From Alphaproteobacteria bacterium CG1_02_46_17 (GTDB taxonomy: Bacteria > Pseudomonadota > Alphaproteobacteria > Micavibrionales > Micavibrionaceae): a stretch of 64,000 bases of DNA. Where the stretch lies: the NCBI GenBank assembly GCA_001871905.1, contig MNUG01000019.1:104752-168751 (forward strand), given 5' to 3'. This document shows positions 27,713 through 38,300 of this stretch, piece after piece. The first letter of the stretch is position 1, and each line of letters starts with the position of its first letter. A model generated the notes under the pieces. It was not told the origin of the DNA. It ran no database searches and worked only from the letters and a program-made list of their open reading frames with translations. A program made the translations under genes and the position numbers.

Positions 27713-28420
27713 TTAAGGTTCAGGATCTTCTTTTACGGTTTTTATCAGAACTCGTGTCGGGTGCGCGGATGGTGCGTGGCCGGCCTTGAAAAATTCCTTT
27801 TCAATCATGTAGTTCATCAGGCACGCGTCTCCGAGATTAATCAGGAAATAGTCGGGAATACTGTCTGCTCCGGAACCTATTTTCCCAACATAGTGGTCGA
27901 ATACCAGATGACGGCGTTCTGCCTCTTCCTTCTTCAGCATATGGTGGAATTCAAGGTCATGAAATTTCTTGTTTTCAACATCCAGCGATTGGACGTGAGA
28001 GCGAGTTCCCAAATTCATCGGGATAATGTGCAGTTCCAATACTGCACGGTGTCCCCCGCCTTTTATTTCACTGAGTTGGCGTAATGTAATGTTGATGTCC
28101 ATTTTTTCGGAGAAATAGCGGCTGGCTTTATTCAGGGCGTCTGACAGGGCTGCTGCTGCACTGTTATCAGAGAAACCTTCAACAATCACGCGCGACTGTT
28201 TGTCAAAAATGTGGCTGCCGGACTCTTCAGTTCCGGAGTATGTTCGCCATGTCTTCAGTTCGTTCAAAAGACTGATAATATCCGCTGCGTTGTTGCGAAT
28301 AAAATCCGATAAAGAGATTGCTTTTGCCGCAGAATCCGCAGTTTGATCGGAGGCCAGAATCTCTGCATGTTCCGTCTCAATTATAATATCCTGAATATCT
28401 TTTAAGCCAGTTCTAGTCAT
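27713..28420 (-). CDS. Hypothetical cytosolic protein
   Basis: 235 residues, ATG at 28420. No signal peptide or membrane segment. The middle contains HRAVLELHIIPMNLGTRSHV and FHHMLKKEEAERRHLVFDHY, rich in His and charged residues. I recognise no family. It is downstream of the MFS gene (63-bp gap, same strand) and its stop is 6 bp from the convergent small membrane protein gene. Confidence 0.6.
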   Translation of the reverse strand: MTRTGLKDIQDIIIETEHAEILASDQTADSAAKAISLSDFIRNNAADIISLLNELKTWRTYSGTEESGSHIFDKQSRVIVEGFSDNSAAAALSDALNKASRYFSEKMDINITLRQLSEIKGGGHRAVLELHIIPMNLGTRSHVQSLDVENKKFHDLEFHHMLKKEEAERRHLVFDHYVGKIGSGADSIPDYFLINLGDACLMNYMIEKEFFKAGHAPSAHPTRVLIKTVKEDPEP

Positions 28421-28483
28421 AAGCTGAATATAGAACGTTTAGGCTGAAACGCAAAGGGGGATGTTATGTCATTATTTCAACGC

Positions 28484-29734
28484 TCAGGAAGGGATGGACG
28501 TATTGTTGTCGATGATTTTTTTTCTAAGGTTAGGGGTGAGTATATAGGTCATTGTTACAATCATCAGTGTCATTGCTCCACCAAAGACAACAGAGGGAAC
28601 CAGTCCCATTAGACGGGCCGCGGTTCCTGATTCAAATGCTCCGATTTCATTTGATGAAATCACAAACATCGAGCTGATTGCTGAAACGCGCCCACGCATA
28701 TTATCCGGTGTTAGAATTTGTTTGAGAGTGGTGCGGATCACCACGCTGATTGTATCGAACAGTCCACTGGCTGCCAGAAACAAAATAGACAGCATAAAAG
28801 ATGTGCTCAGACCAAACCCGATCATGCATACTCCGAAAGCACCAACAGTCCAGAGCATCCGAACTAGTGGGAATGTTTGCATCGGACGTACAGCAAAATA
28901 TAGTGCAGCGAGAATTGCACCAAAGGCAGGGGCGGTTCTGAGAAGCCCTAACCCCTCCGGCCCGACATGAAGAACTTCGCTGGCATAGGCGGGGAGCATG
29001 GCCACCGCTCCGCCAAACAGAACCGCAAACATGTCAACGGTCATGACGGTTAGTAGCATGCGGTGAGTGATGATAAATTTCCATCCTTCGATAATATTTT
29101 TCATGGCCGGCTGCCCAGTCTGGATTTTGTCGTATAGCCGGATATTTTTGATGTTGATTATACAAAGAAAAGCCAGTGACATGAAGGAAACAGGGAGCAT
29201 CCATGCTGCGTTGGCTCCGGCAAAGCCGTAGGTGAGGCCTGCAAGAACAGGGCCGGTCATCACTGCAATCTGGACGGCTGTATTGCTCCATGCGCTTGCA
29301 GATGAATAATCCTTGCGCTCAATAATCTGGGGTGTCAGAGAAAAATATGATGGCATCATAAAGCTGCGGGCTATGCCGGATATAAATACTCCGACAAAGA
29401 GCATAGGAACGAGATGATCGTGGGAAAGAGGAGTATATCCCCCACCCAGAATTAGCATCGCCCCCATATTGAGAACCAGCATGGCAACACAGTACATATA
29501 GACACGTTGTGGCGTTGATATATCTACAACATAACCGGAAAAGAAGGCAGATAAAATTGCCGGAATGGCCTCGGTTAGTCCAATTAGCCCCAAAAGAAAT
29601 TCGGATTTGGTCAGGGAATATATTTGCCAGCCCACAATAACAGCCATGGCTTGTAATGCCATGTGCCCGAACATGCGGGCCATAACCAGAAGCCTGAAAT
29701 TCGGCAGTCTGAGAATATCTATAGAGAGAGCCAT
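28484..29734 (-). CDS. MFS transporter (drug/enterobactin-exporter-like)
   Basis: 416 residues from the ATG at 29734 (MALSIDILRLPNFRLLV), where the fold begins. The frame is open upstream to 29833 but that would overlap the GNAT gene. About twelve hydrophobic helices. Motifs resemble the EntS/MFS_3 group: PNFRLLVMARMFGHMALQAM in helix 1 and TPDNMRGRVSA in the loop after helix 10. The substrate is not predictable. It is 13 bp after the GNAT gene, so probably the third gene of an operon starting at 30985. Confidence 0.85.
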   Translation of the reverse strand: MALSIDILRLPNFRLLVMARMFGHMALQAMAVIVGWQIYSLTKSEFLLGLIGLTEAIPAILSAFFSGYVVDISTPQRVYMYCVAMLVLNMGAMLILGGGYTPLSHDHLVPMLFVGVFISGIARSFMMPSYFSLTPQIIERKDYSSASAWSNTAVQIAVMTGPVLAGLTYGFAGANAAWMLPVSFMSLAFLCIINIKNIRLYDKIQTGQPAMKNIIEGWKFIITHRMLLTVMTVDMFAVLFGGAVAMLPAYASEVLHVGPEGLGLLRTAPAFGAILAALYFAVRPMQTFPLVRMLWTVGAFGVCMIGFGLSTSFMLSILFLAASGLFDTISVVIRTTLKQILTPDNMRGRVSAISSMFVISSNEIGAFESGTAARLMGLVPSVVFGGAMTLMIVTMTYILTPNLRKKIIDNNTSIPS

Positions 29735-29747
29735 CTGGATTTTATGA

Positions 29748-30002
29748 TTATTTTTTATGACGAGTAAGCCAAGCAGCAGCGTAGCCGCAGATTGGAATAA
29801 TGTCCAGATGCTTCTCTTTGGCATATTGGACAAGCAGTTCCATCAGCTTTCCTGCGGCACCTGTTCCACGCAGTTCGGGCGGGGCAAAAACATAGTCGAT
29901 ATACAGGATGCTTTCATCTAAACGGTAGCGGGCATAAGTTGTATAGCCATCAATCTGGTATTCGAATTGGCTGTCTTTTATATTATTTATCAGCGGTATC
30001 AA
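29748..30002 (-). CDS. GNAT-family N-acetyltransferase, short (YjdJ-like)
   Basis: 84 residues. The start is a TTG at 30002: no ATG is available before the conserved core, and AGGA lies about 7 bases upstream. APPELRGTGAAGKLMELLV is the acetyl-CoA-binding motif A of the YjdJ-type mini-GNAT family, and ICGYAAAWLTRH near the end is also typical of that group. The substrate is unknown. It sits 38 bp after the secreted HExxH protein gene and 13 bp before the MFS gene. Confidence 0.82.
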   Translation of the reverse strand: MIPLINNIKDSQFEYQIDGYTTYARYRLDESILYIDYVFAPPELRGTGAAGKLMELLVQYAKEKHLDIIPICGYAAAWLTRHKK

Positions 30003-30040
30003 TTGTTGTCCTAATCTCTGGCCTGAAAGAAAGATATATT

Positions 30041-30985
30041 TTAACGGACGGGGGAAAGGGCCAGTTTATTATCCACGGTGTTACTAAAAGGAGTTACAGT
30101 ATATCCGGAATCATAATGTATTTTTGATAAATCTGACAAGTTTAGCCCTAACTGTCCCAATGTTTTGTTTCCGCGGAAACATTCTGCAGGATAGGAAAAA
30201 CAATCATAGTAAAATCTAACGGCTAAACCATAACGTTCGATCAGACCGTTATGATGTACGAGTTGATTATATACTTTGGTGGCTGCATTGCCATTAGCCA
30301 ATGCGTTCGGGTCAGATTTAAGTGTATTCTCCAATGTGTCCAGAGCGTCCTTCATGTGGGGCATATCTGGAGCAAATTTGTTTTCATTGCAGGCTTTCGC
30401 ATCTTTATATCCTGCGCGGGAGAGCATTTCTGATCCTATAATTTGAACTGTATGGGCATCTGCTTCGATTGTCAGTACCAGATTTTCTTGTGATGAAACA
30501 TCCAGTTCACGCATTGGGGAAGCAAACCCGGCATATTTCTGGGCAGTATGTTGCATTTCATGCACGCTGGCCGCTATGAGACATCCCATATCGGCTTTAG
30601 GGGAGTCGTTTATAATGATGGTGTCATATTCTGTGAAGTTCATTGCGTAGTTGAGGTTGGACGCCCCTGACTCACTCTTTGGATCAACAAAACACAAAGC
30701 TCCGTTGACTTCAGAAAAACCATGAAGAAGTTCAGCAGTCATGGGAGTTCTTTGCATAATGGACAAAATATTTTTGGCTTTGTTTTGGATATCGGGAGAG
30801 CCCGAGCTTTCGGGATGGCGTATGGAAACACATTGTGCGCGTGAGTCTTTCAGATAGGAAAGCCCACTGATCCGGTTATACATTTCCGCGACGTCATCGG
30901 TCGGGGAAGCTGGGCTTGTTTGTGTGGAAAACGCACAGGCAATACCAATTGCCACAGCGCCAAAGGCTGATTTCGTCTTGATCAT
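30041..30985 (-). CDS. Putative exported zinc metallopeptidase-like protein (HExxH)
   Basis: 314 residues. The N-terminus (MIKTKSAFGAVAIGIACAFS) is a Sec signal peptide. The motif HEMQH at 142-146 fits HExxH of zinc metallopeptidases and lies in the helix AASVHEMQHTAQ. A downstream helix EADAHTVQIIG (Glu174, His178) could give the third ligand, in the manner of gluzincins. The cysteines at about 52, 98, 135 and later could form disulfides. The family resembles uncharacterised DUF6782-type proteins. Substrate unknown; first gene of the run with GNAT and MFS. Confidence 0.65.
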   Translation of the reverse strand: MIKTKSAFGAVAIGIACAFSTQTSPASPTDDVAEMYNRISGLSYLKDSRAQCVSIRHPESSGSPDIQNKAKNILSIMQRTPMTAELLHGFSEVNGALCFVDPKSESGASNLNYAMNFTEYDTIIINDSPKADMGCLIAASVHEMQHTAQKYAGFASPMRELDVSSQENLVLTIEADAHTVQIIGSEMLSRAGYKDAKACNENKFAPDMPHMKDALDTLENTLKSDPNALANGNAATKVYNQLVHHNGLIERYGLAVRFYYDCFSYPAECFRGNKTLGQLGLNLSDLSKIHYDSGYTVTPFSNTVDNKLALSPVR

Positions 30986-31175
30986 ATTTTTTCCCTGTTA
31001 TGCTTTTTTTATTATATTAGAAATATGCCATCCTTTTATGCTGTGATGCAAGAAATAATGGCGAGATTTACAAGATGGGCCAATTTACGGGAGCAGGTCA
31101 GGCCAATTATATTTGGGTATAAACTCCCCCTTAATAATCTTATGTATAAACTGGTTCCAAATTATGGGGCTGTGT

Positions 31176-31817
31176 ATGAGCGGAATTACAGATAAATTTT
31201 CAAAAGCTGCAGAAAGCAATATGGGTACGACGGAAGTTAATGCCCATCTGATCAAGCATTTATCAGGGGTCAAGTCGCCAGAAGGGTTTACCAACCGCCC
31301 AGAATTTGAAAGGCGATATCTTGAAATGGCCCGTGAAAACCTCGCGGAGACCTATTTGCTCCGGCGGGTTCAGAACAAAGAGCAATTCGGTACACAAGAG
31401 GCCGTTCGTCATATTGATCGTCTTCCCAATGACTACAATGAGATAAAGTACAAAACTGGTGAAATGGAGAATATCGTTAATCCCACTGGGAGTACAGGCT
31501 CCACACGCATGAGCGGACCCACTAAGGATAAACTTAGGAACCTTGAGGCAAATACGGCTTCTTTGAAGGAGGCAGTCAGGGAAGAGGCCAGTTTTGAGGG
31601 TAAGGATGGCGTGAAAGATTTAGTTGGTGCCGCTAATAAGATGGGTATTCGTGGCCAAGATATGGTTAATTTTTACGAGCTTTCTGTGGGTCAGCAGTTG
31701 CCTGATAATATCGCCAAACCAATTCTTACTACCCAAAGGTCGCTTGATGATCAAAAGCCAGAGGCTGTGAAAGCTGCTGGGCCTGTGGCATCTGCTCCAA
31801 CCGGATATACACCCTAG
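31176..31817 (+). CDS. Hypothetical hydrophilic protein
   Basis: 213 residues from the ATG at 31176 (MSGITDKFSKAAES). An earlier start at 31113 is open but adds residues that look non-coding. The protein is charged and helical, with a Gly/Ser/Thr-rich stretch (PTGSTGSTRMSGPTK) in the middle and a Pro/Ala tail. No signal peptide or known domain. It could be a secreted effector-like or structural protein, but nothing in the sequence decides this. It stands alone. Confidence 0.5.
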   Translation: MSGITDKFSKAAESNMGTTEVNAHLIKHLSGVKSPEGFTNRPEFERRYLEMARENLAETYLLRRVQNKEQFGTQEAVRHIDRLPNDYNEIKYKTGEMENIVNPTGSTGSTRMSGPTKDKLRNLEANTASLKEAVREEASFEGKDGVKDLVGAANKMGIRGQDMVNFYELSVGQQLPDNIAKPILTTQRSLDDQKPEAVKAAGPVASAPTGYTP

Positions 31818-32315
31818 TTTTTCGGTGTTATCTTTCAAAAATTCTGCCATTCTTGAATACATGTGATCAGCTAGGGGGTTCGTACATATCACTCTATGTT
31901 TTGTGGACCATATTTCTTGATACAGTCATGGCTGTTGGAGGGGAAATGTGGAGATTAAACGGCGGAGGATGTAGTCTGGTGCTAAATAGTCTTATATGGT
32001 ATAGCTAATCTTATAAGAATTGTTTTTGGTGTAATCTTCTGCTCTTCTCATTTTATCTATCAGTAGATTTATTGATTAAATGGATATTTTTAATCTTTCA
32101 TTCATCATTCGTTTGTCCAGAGCTTTCATTAAAAACAAAGTTAACAATCGGTATGAGAACCAGAAAGATTTATTCTGTATTCAAACATTTTTAATAGGTA
32201 TGGTAGGTCGGTCTCGGCGTTAGCGAAATTAACACCGAATTCAACTTCCGGAATTTCGATTGAGCAAACTCAGAGCGAGCATCCCATTCGTTCTGAACTG
32301 TTTAGCGTCTATCAA
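31818..32315. other. Intergenic region and disrupted 5' end of the cyclic glucan synthase gene
   Basis: About 500 bp. The last 95-160 bp are probably original coding sequence of the following gene (see that entry): the reading frame is open from 32157 without any ATG, GTG or TTG. The first 330 bp are AT-rich and show no gene, terminator or RNA; the promoter of the glucan synthase is presumably here. Confidence 0.5.
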
Positions 32316-35300
32316 ATGGGGCTGCATGGAGAGCATTTGGCGCAGTCTCATAAGGTCATTGAGGGCGTTGCAATTGATCAGCTTCTGTATAGGCTGGACG
32401 ATAATGAAAAAATTATAAATGAAGCTTGCGATCTACTTGCTCATTCCGTAAAGGACAAGAGACAGATTACCCCTGCCTCTGAATGGCTTCTGGATAACCA
32501 TCCTTTAATTGCCCAGCATATCGGCATTGCAAGAAAACACCTGCCCAAAGGATATAGCCGAGGTCTGCCACGCCTACAAGATGGTAACACTATCGGTAAT
32601 CCGCGTGTTTATGAGCTTGCACTTGAAACCATTTCGCACACTGACGCCCGCATAGAGATAGAATCTCTAAATACGTTTATCAGTTCTTATCAGAGCGTAA
32701 CATCCCTCAAGCTTGGTGAGCTTTGGGCTATTCCTATCATGCTTCGTCTCGCCTTGATTGAAAACCTTCGCCGTGTGGCTGCGCGTATATATATCAGTCG
32801 CATCAACAAAAATCTGGCTGATTTCTGGGCCGATAAAATGATTAGTGTTACAGAAACCGATCCAACCAACCTCATCCTTGTTATTGCGGACATGGCAAGA
32901 TCAAATCCGCCGATGGAATCCTCGTTTATTGCGGAAATGGCCCGCAGGCTTCAAGGACATGGGCCTGCACTCGCAATGCCACTCACATGGATGGAGCAGC
33001 GGTTAGAAGAAACTGGCATGACGATTGAACAATTGGTTCATGCCGAAGTTCAACAACAGGCAATTGATCAAGTCTCGGTTAGTAACTCTGTTGGAAGCTT
33101 GCGGTTTCTTGATGATATGAACTGGCAAGAATTTGTTGAGGACGCTAGCGTTGTAGAGGGTATCTTAAAGAAAGATCCCGCGGGTGTGTACCATTTGATG
33201 GATTTTACCACGCGTGATCGGTATCGCCATTGCGTAGAAAGAGTTGCTAAGAACTCAGGATACAGTGAGGAGTTCATTGCACAGACAGTTTTAAATCTCG
33301 CGCAAACGAACAACCTCGATAACAGACAAGGGCATGTGGGGTACTACCTTATTGATCAGGGGTTGGCTCAACTGGAACATGACGTTGCGTACAAGCCAAA
33401 GTTTCTTGATAAGTGCTGTCGTTTTGTGGAACACCATCCTTTGAACATATATCTGGGACTTGTGTTCTTGATAGTGGTGGGCATTGCTTACACCCTTATC
33501 CGTTTCGCGCATAGTGATGGGCTCGATAACGGGTTGATATTTATCATTGGATTGTTTGCGATTATTGCAGCCAGCCACCTTGCCATCTCAATGGTAAACT
33601 TTCTAGCAACGATTATCGCCAAACCGAGGCCTTTGGCACGGCTTGATTTCTCCGAAGGGATCCCCGAGACAGCGAGAACAATGGTTGTCGTCCCAACTCT
33701 GCTGACTAGCCTACAGAGTGTCGATGATCTGTGCGAGGCATTGGAGGTTCGTTACCTCGCCAATCTAGGAAATAATTTATATTTCTGCCTTTTGACCGAT
33801 TTCACTGATGCCAAGGAAGAGATGGCTGAAAATGATGAAGTTCTTCTAAGCCATGTAGAAGACAAGATCATCAACCTTAATCAGAAATACTTACAAGATG
33901 GAAGCGGCCCGTTTTTCTTGTTCCATCGCCCGCGCGTTTGGAATGAATCTGAAGGTGTATGGATGGGGTGGGAAAGAAAACGTGGCAAACTATGTAACCT
34001 GAATACATTCCTGATGGATGGTGTGCCGGAGAGCTTCTCTCGGATTGTCGGTAGCACTGAAACTCTGACACATATTAAATACATCATCACGCTTGACACT
34101 GATACACAGTTGCCGCGAGACACGGCATGGCAGTTAGCCGCGGCGATGGCCCATCCACTGAATCGGCCTGTTTATGATGAGGACTCTCAGCGCATTGTAG
34201 CTGGATATGGTATTTTGCAGCCGCGCATTGCCGCGAGCCTTCCGGGAAATAATGCTTCACTTTATGCGCAGTTGAGCGGGGGTGAGCCAGGGATTGACCC
34301 GTACACCCGTACTGTATCCGACGTTTATCAAGATGCATTCGGCGAAGGATCATTTATTGGCAAGGGTATCTATGATGTCGAAACATTCGAGCGTGTTCTG
34401 AATGGGCGTTTTGAAGAAAATAGAGTTTTAAGCCATGACCTTCTGGAAGGATGTCTGGTTCGATCAGGACTTTTAAGTGATGTACAGCTTTATGAAGCTT
34501 ACCCATCAAAATACAGTGACGATGCAAGCCGTAGGCATCGTTGGATTCGGGGTGATTGGCAATTGTCCAAGTGGATATTTGGTAAGGTCGCGGGGCCTGA
34601 TGGCAAGCTCAAGAAAAATCCGCTCTCGATCCTTTCGCGATGGAAGATATTTGACAATTTGCGGCGTAGCCTTGTGGCCCTCGCATTTGTTGTCCTTCTC
34701 GTCAATGCATGGCTGACTTCAGATTCACCGACATCGTGGATGTTACTAATCGCGACACTTTTGTTCTTACCATCCCTTTATGCATCCATTTTTGACCTTT
34801 CGCAAAAATCAAAGGACGTTACAATCGGTCAGCATTTGCTGGCGTCTGCTTATACAATAGGGCGACATTTAGGTAATACAGGATTTTCATTTCTTTGTCT
34901 GCCCTATGAAGCTTTTTATAGTATTGATGCAATTCTCCGAACGGTTTGGCGGATGCTGATTAGCAAAAGGAAGTTGCTAGAATGGACGACCTCGAGTGAG
35001 GCAGGATGCAAAAATGGAACAAACTTTCACAGTGTTGCCTTACGTATGTGGTTTGCTCCCGCCTTTGTGACTGTTATTGGAAGTATTCTTATCTCTCAAT
35101 CCTTGCCAACTGTCTATCATGCTGCACCAGTGCTCGCTTTGTGGATGCTCTTACCGGTTATCGTGTGGAGGCTCAGTCTTCCACTTAAAAAGAAAAAAGA
35201 GGACATATCAAACGACCAAGCCCTTTACCTGCGGAAACTTTCGCGCAAGACATGGGCCTTCTTCGAAACCTATGTAGGGCCTGAAGATCACTGGTTGCCA

Positions 35301-38300
35301 GTAGATAATGTTCAAGAAAGACCTATTGCCGTTGTGGCACATAGAACTTCACCAACTAATATGGGGATGGCGCTTCTGGCAAACTTGTCAGCGTTTGACT
35401 TCGGCTATATCACGCTTGGCGCGATGATTGAGCGAACGGAAAATACATTGCTCAGTATGGCGGAACTAGAGCGGTATCGAGGACATTTCTACAACTGGTA
35501 CGATACGCAGAGTCTGGTGCCACTGAACCCACTTTATATTTCGACGGTGGATAGTGGAAATCTTGCTGGTCATTTGCTGGTCTTGCGAGTTGGCCTATTG
35601 GAAGTCCTTGAAAAACCTGTTGTCAACGCAAGGCTATTCGAAGGATTGCTGGACACCTATTATATTCTGCGTGATAGCGCAATTGAGAATGATGATAAGC
35701 TTGGCGTGATGGAGGCCATGCTCCTTGATGCCTGCAAAAACAAGTCACAATTTCTATCATCCATAATAAGTCAATTGAAAGAAATTTCCGAATTCGCCGC
35801 TGATTATCTTGCCGGAACAGACGCGATGAAAGCTTCAGAAGAGGCATGGTGGGCTTCCGCGCTTGCCATCCAATCACGCAAAGCCTTTGAAGAGATATCG
35901 GCGTTTTATGGTTTCGCTGAGGGCGATGCGATTCCAACGCCGCGAGATCTTGCGTTACATAACAAGGCTTCGGGCTTGGCAGACCTTGTAAGCAAGGTTG
36001 AAGAACTTGCGGACATGGCAAGCGATATGTCCAAAATGGATTACGATTTTCTCTATGAAAAGAACAAGCGCCTCCTTAGAATCGGTTATCATGTTGCCGA
36101 TCGTCGTTTAGACCCCGGGTACTACGATCTTCTTGCCTCCGAAGCGCGACTGGGTTGCTTTGTCGCGATAGCTCAAGGACGTTTGCCGCAGGAAAGTTGG
36201 TTCGCACTGGGGCGGCAGCTCCGCAATATTGGGCACAAAAAAATTCTCGTATCGTGGAGTGGTTCCATGTTCGAATATCTTATGCCTCTTCTTGTTATGC
36301 CAACATATGATAAGACATTGCTTGATCAGACGTACAAAAGCGTTGTTATGCGCCAGATTAACTATGGTACGCAGCGCGATGTTCCATGGGGTATTTCTGA
36401 ATCTGGTTATTATGCGTTTGATGCGGCGTTGAATTACCAGTACCGTGCTTTCGGCGTACCGGGAATTGGTATGAAGCGCGATCTGGCAGATGATTTGGTG
36501 ATAGCTCCCTATGCAAGCGCAATGGGTCTGATGGTGATGCCTAAAGAATCTTGTACCAACCTTCAACGGCTTTCGAAGGAAGGTTTCGAAGGGAGATATG
36601 GGTTTTACGAGGCAATCGATTATACACCGTTGCGTCTCCCACGCGGAAAGCGCCATGCCACGGTGCAATCGTTTATGGCTCACCATCAAGGGATGATTTT
36701 TCTATCTCTCGCTTATAGCTTGCTTGACCAGCCGATGCAAAAGCGGTTCTCTAGTGAGCCAATGTTCCAGTCAACGATGCTTTTGCTCCACGAAAAAATT
36801 CCGCGCAGTGTTGCTATCTATTCTAATGAGCCAAAATTCGACGAAATATCTTTATTGAAGTCGTATTCTTATGGATCGTCAGTTCGTGTTTTCAACACTG
36901 CCATGATGTCAACCCCAGAGGTCAATCTTCTTTCGAATGGTCGTTACAATGTAATGATATCCAGTGCAGGCGGTAGTTATAGCCGCTGGCATGATTTATC
37001 GGTTACAAGATGGCACGAAGATAGCACCCGCGACAATTGGGGTGCGTTCTGTTATATCAAGGATCTGTCAAGTGGGGTGTTTTGGTCCACAACATATCAG
37101 CCGACCTTGACTGTACCAGATCTGTACGAAGTCATTTTCTCCGAAGGACGTGCGGAATTCCGTCGACGGGATCAGTTGATTGATACACAAACTGAAATTG
37201 TTGTATCACCTGAAGATGATATAGAGATGCGTCGTACACGCATCACCAACAATTCTTCTGTGAGGCGTACGATCGAGATTACCAGCTATGCGGAGGCAGT
37301 CCTTGCGCCATCTATGGCTGATGCTTCTCACCCCGCGTTCAGTAATTTGTTCGTGCAGACGGAAATTCTTCACAAACGTCATGCCATTGTATGTACGAGG
37401 CGCCCTCGCTCTTATGGTGAAGAGCCCCCTTGGATGTTTCACCTCATGGTAGCTCACGGGGCTGATGTGCAACAGGTATCGTATGAAACTGATCGGTTAA
37501 AGTTCATCGGCCGCAGTAGGACGGCGGCGGCACCTAAAGCAGTTGTTGAATCCGGATTATTGTCGGACACAGAAGGGCCAGTGCTTGATCCGATAGTCGC
37601 AATTCGATATCGCATCACGTTAGAACCGGAACAAAGTGCAATTATAGATGTCGTTATAGGTGCTGCGGACAATCGTGAATTATGTGATGTGATGATCGAC
37701 AAATATCAGGACAGCCACATGGCTGACCGTGCTCTCGAATTAGCGTGGACCCATTCACAAGTTATTTTGCGACAATTAAATGCCAGCGAGGCCGATGCAC
37801 AGCTTTATGAACGCATGGCAGGCGCAATTATTTACCCCAACGCTTTGCTCCGTGCGGATGCGAACGTGATCGCCAGAAATCACCGTGGACAATCTGGATT
37901 GTGGAGCTATGCAATTTCTGGAGATATCCCGATCGTGCTTTTGCAGATCAAGGACATCTCTAACATAGAATTGGTACGCCAAATGGTTCAGGCTCACGCC
38001 TATTGGCGTATAAAGGGTTTAGCGGTCGATCTGGTCATTTGGAATGAGGATAATGCTGGATACAGACAGTCCTTGCAGGATCAGATCTACGGCATGATCG
38101 CCGCAGGTGTTGAAGCAAATGTAATTGATCACCCAGGCGGAATTTTTGTCCGTCCAGGCGACCAGATTTCTTATGAAGATCGTATTCTGCTGGAGTCTGT
38201 GGCCTGCATAATTATTGCAGATGATAGGGGAGGGCTGGAAGAACAAATAAGCCGTACACCCATTAAAACAGCGCGCGTGCCACGCCTGTCATTGACACCT

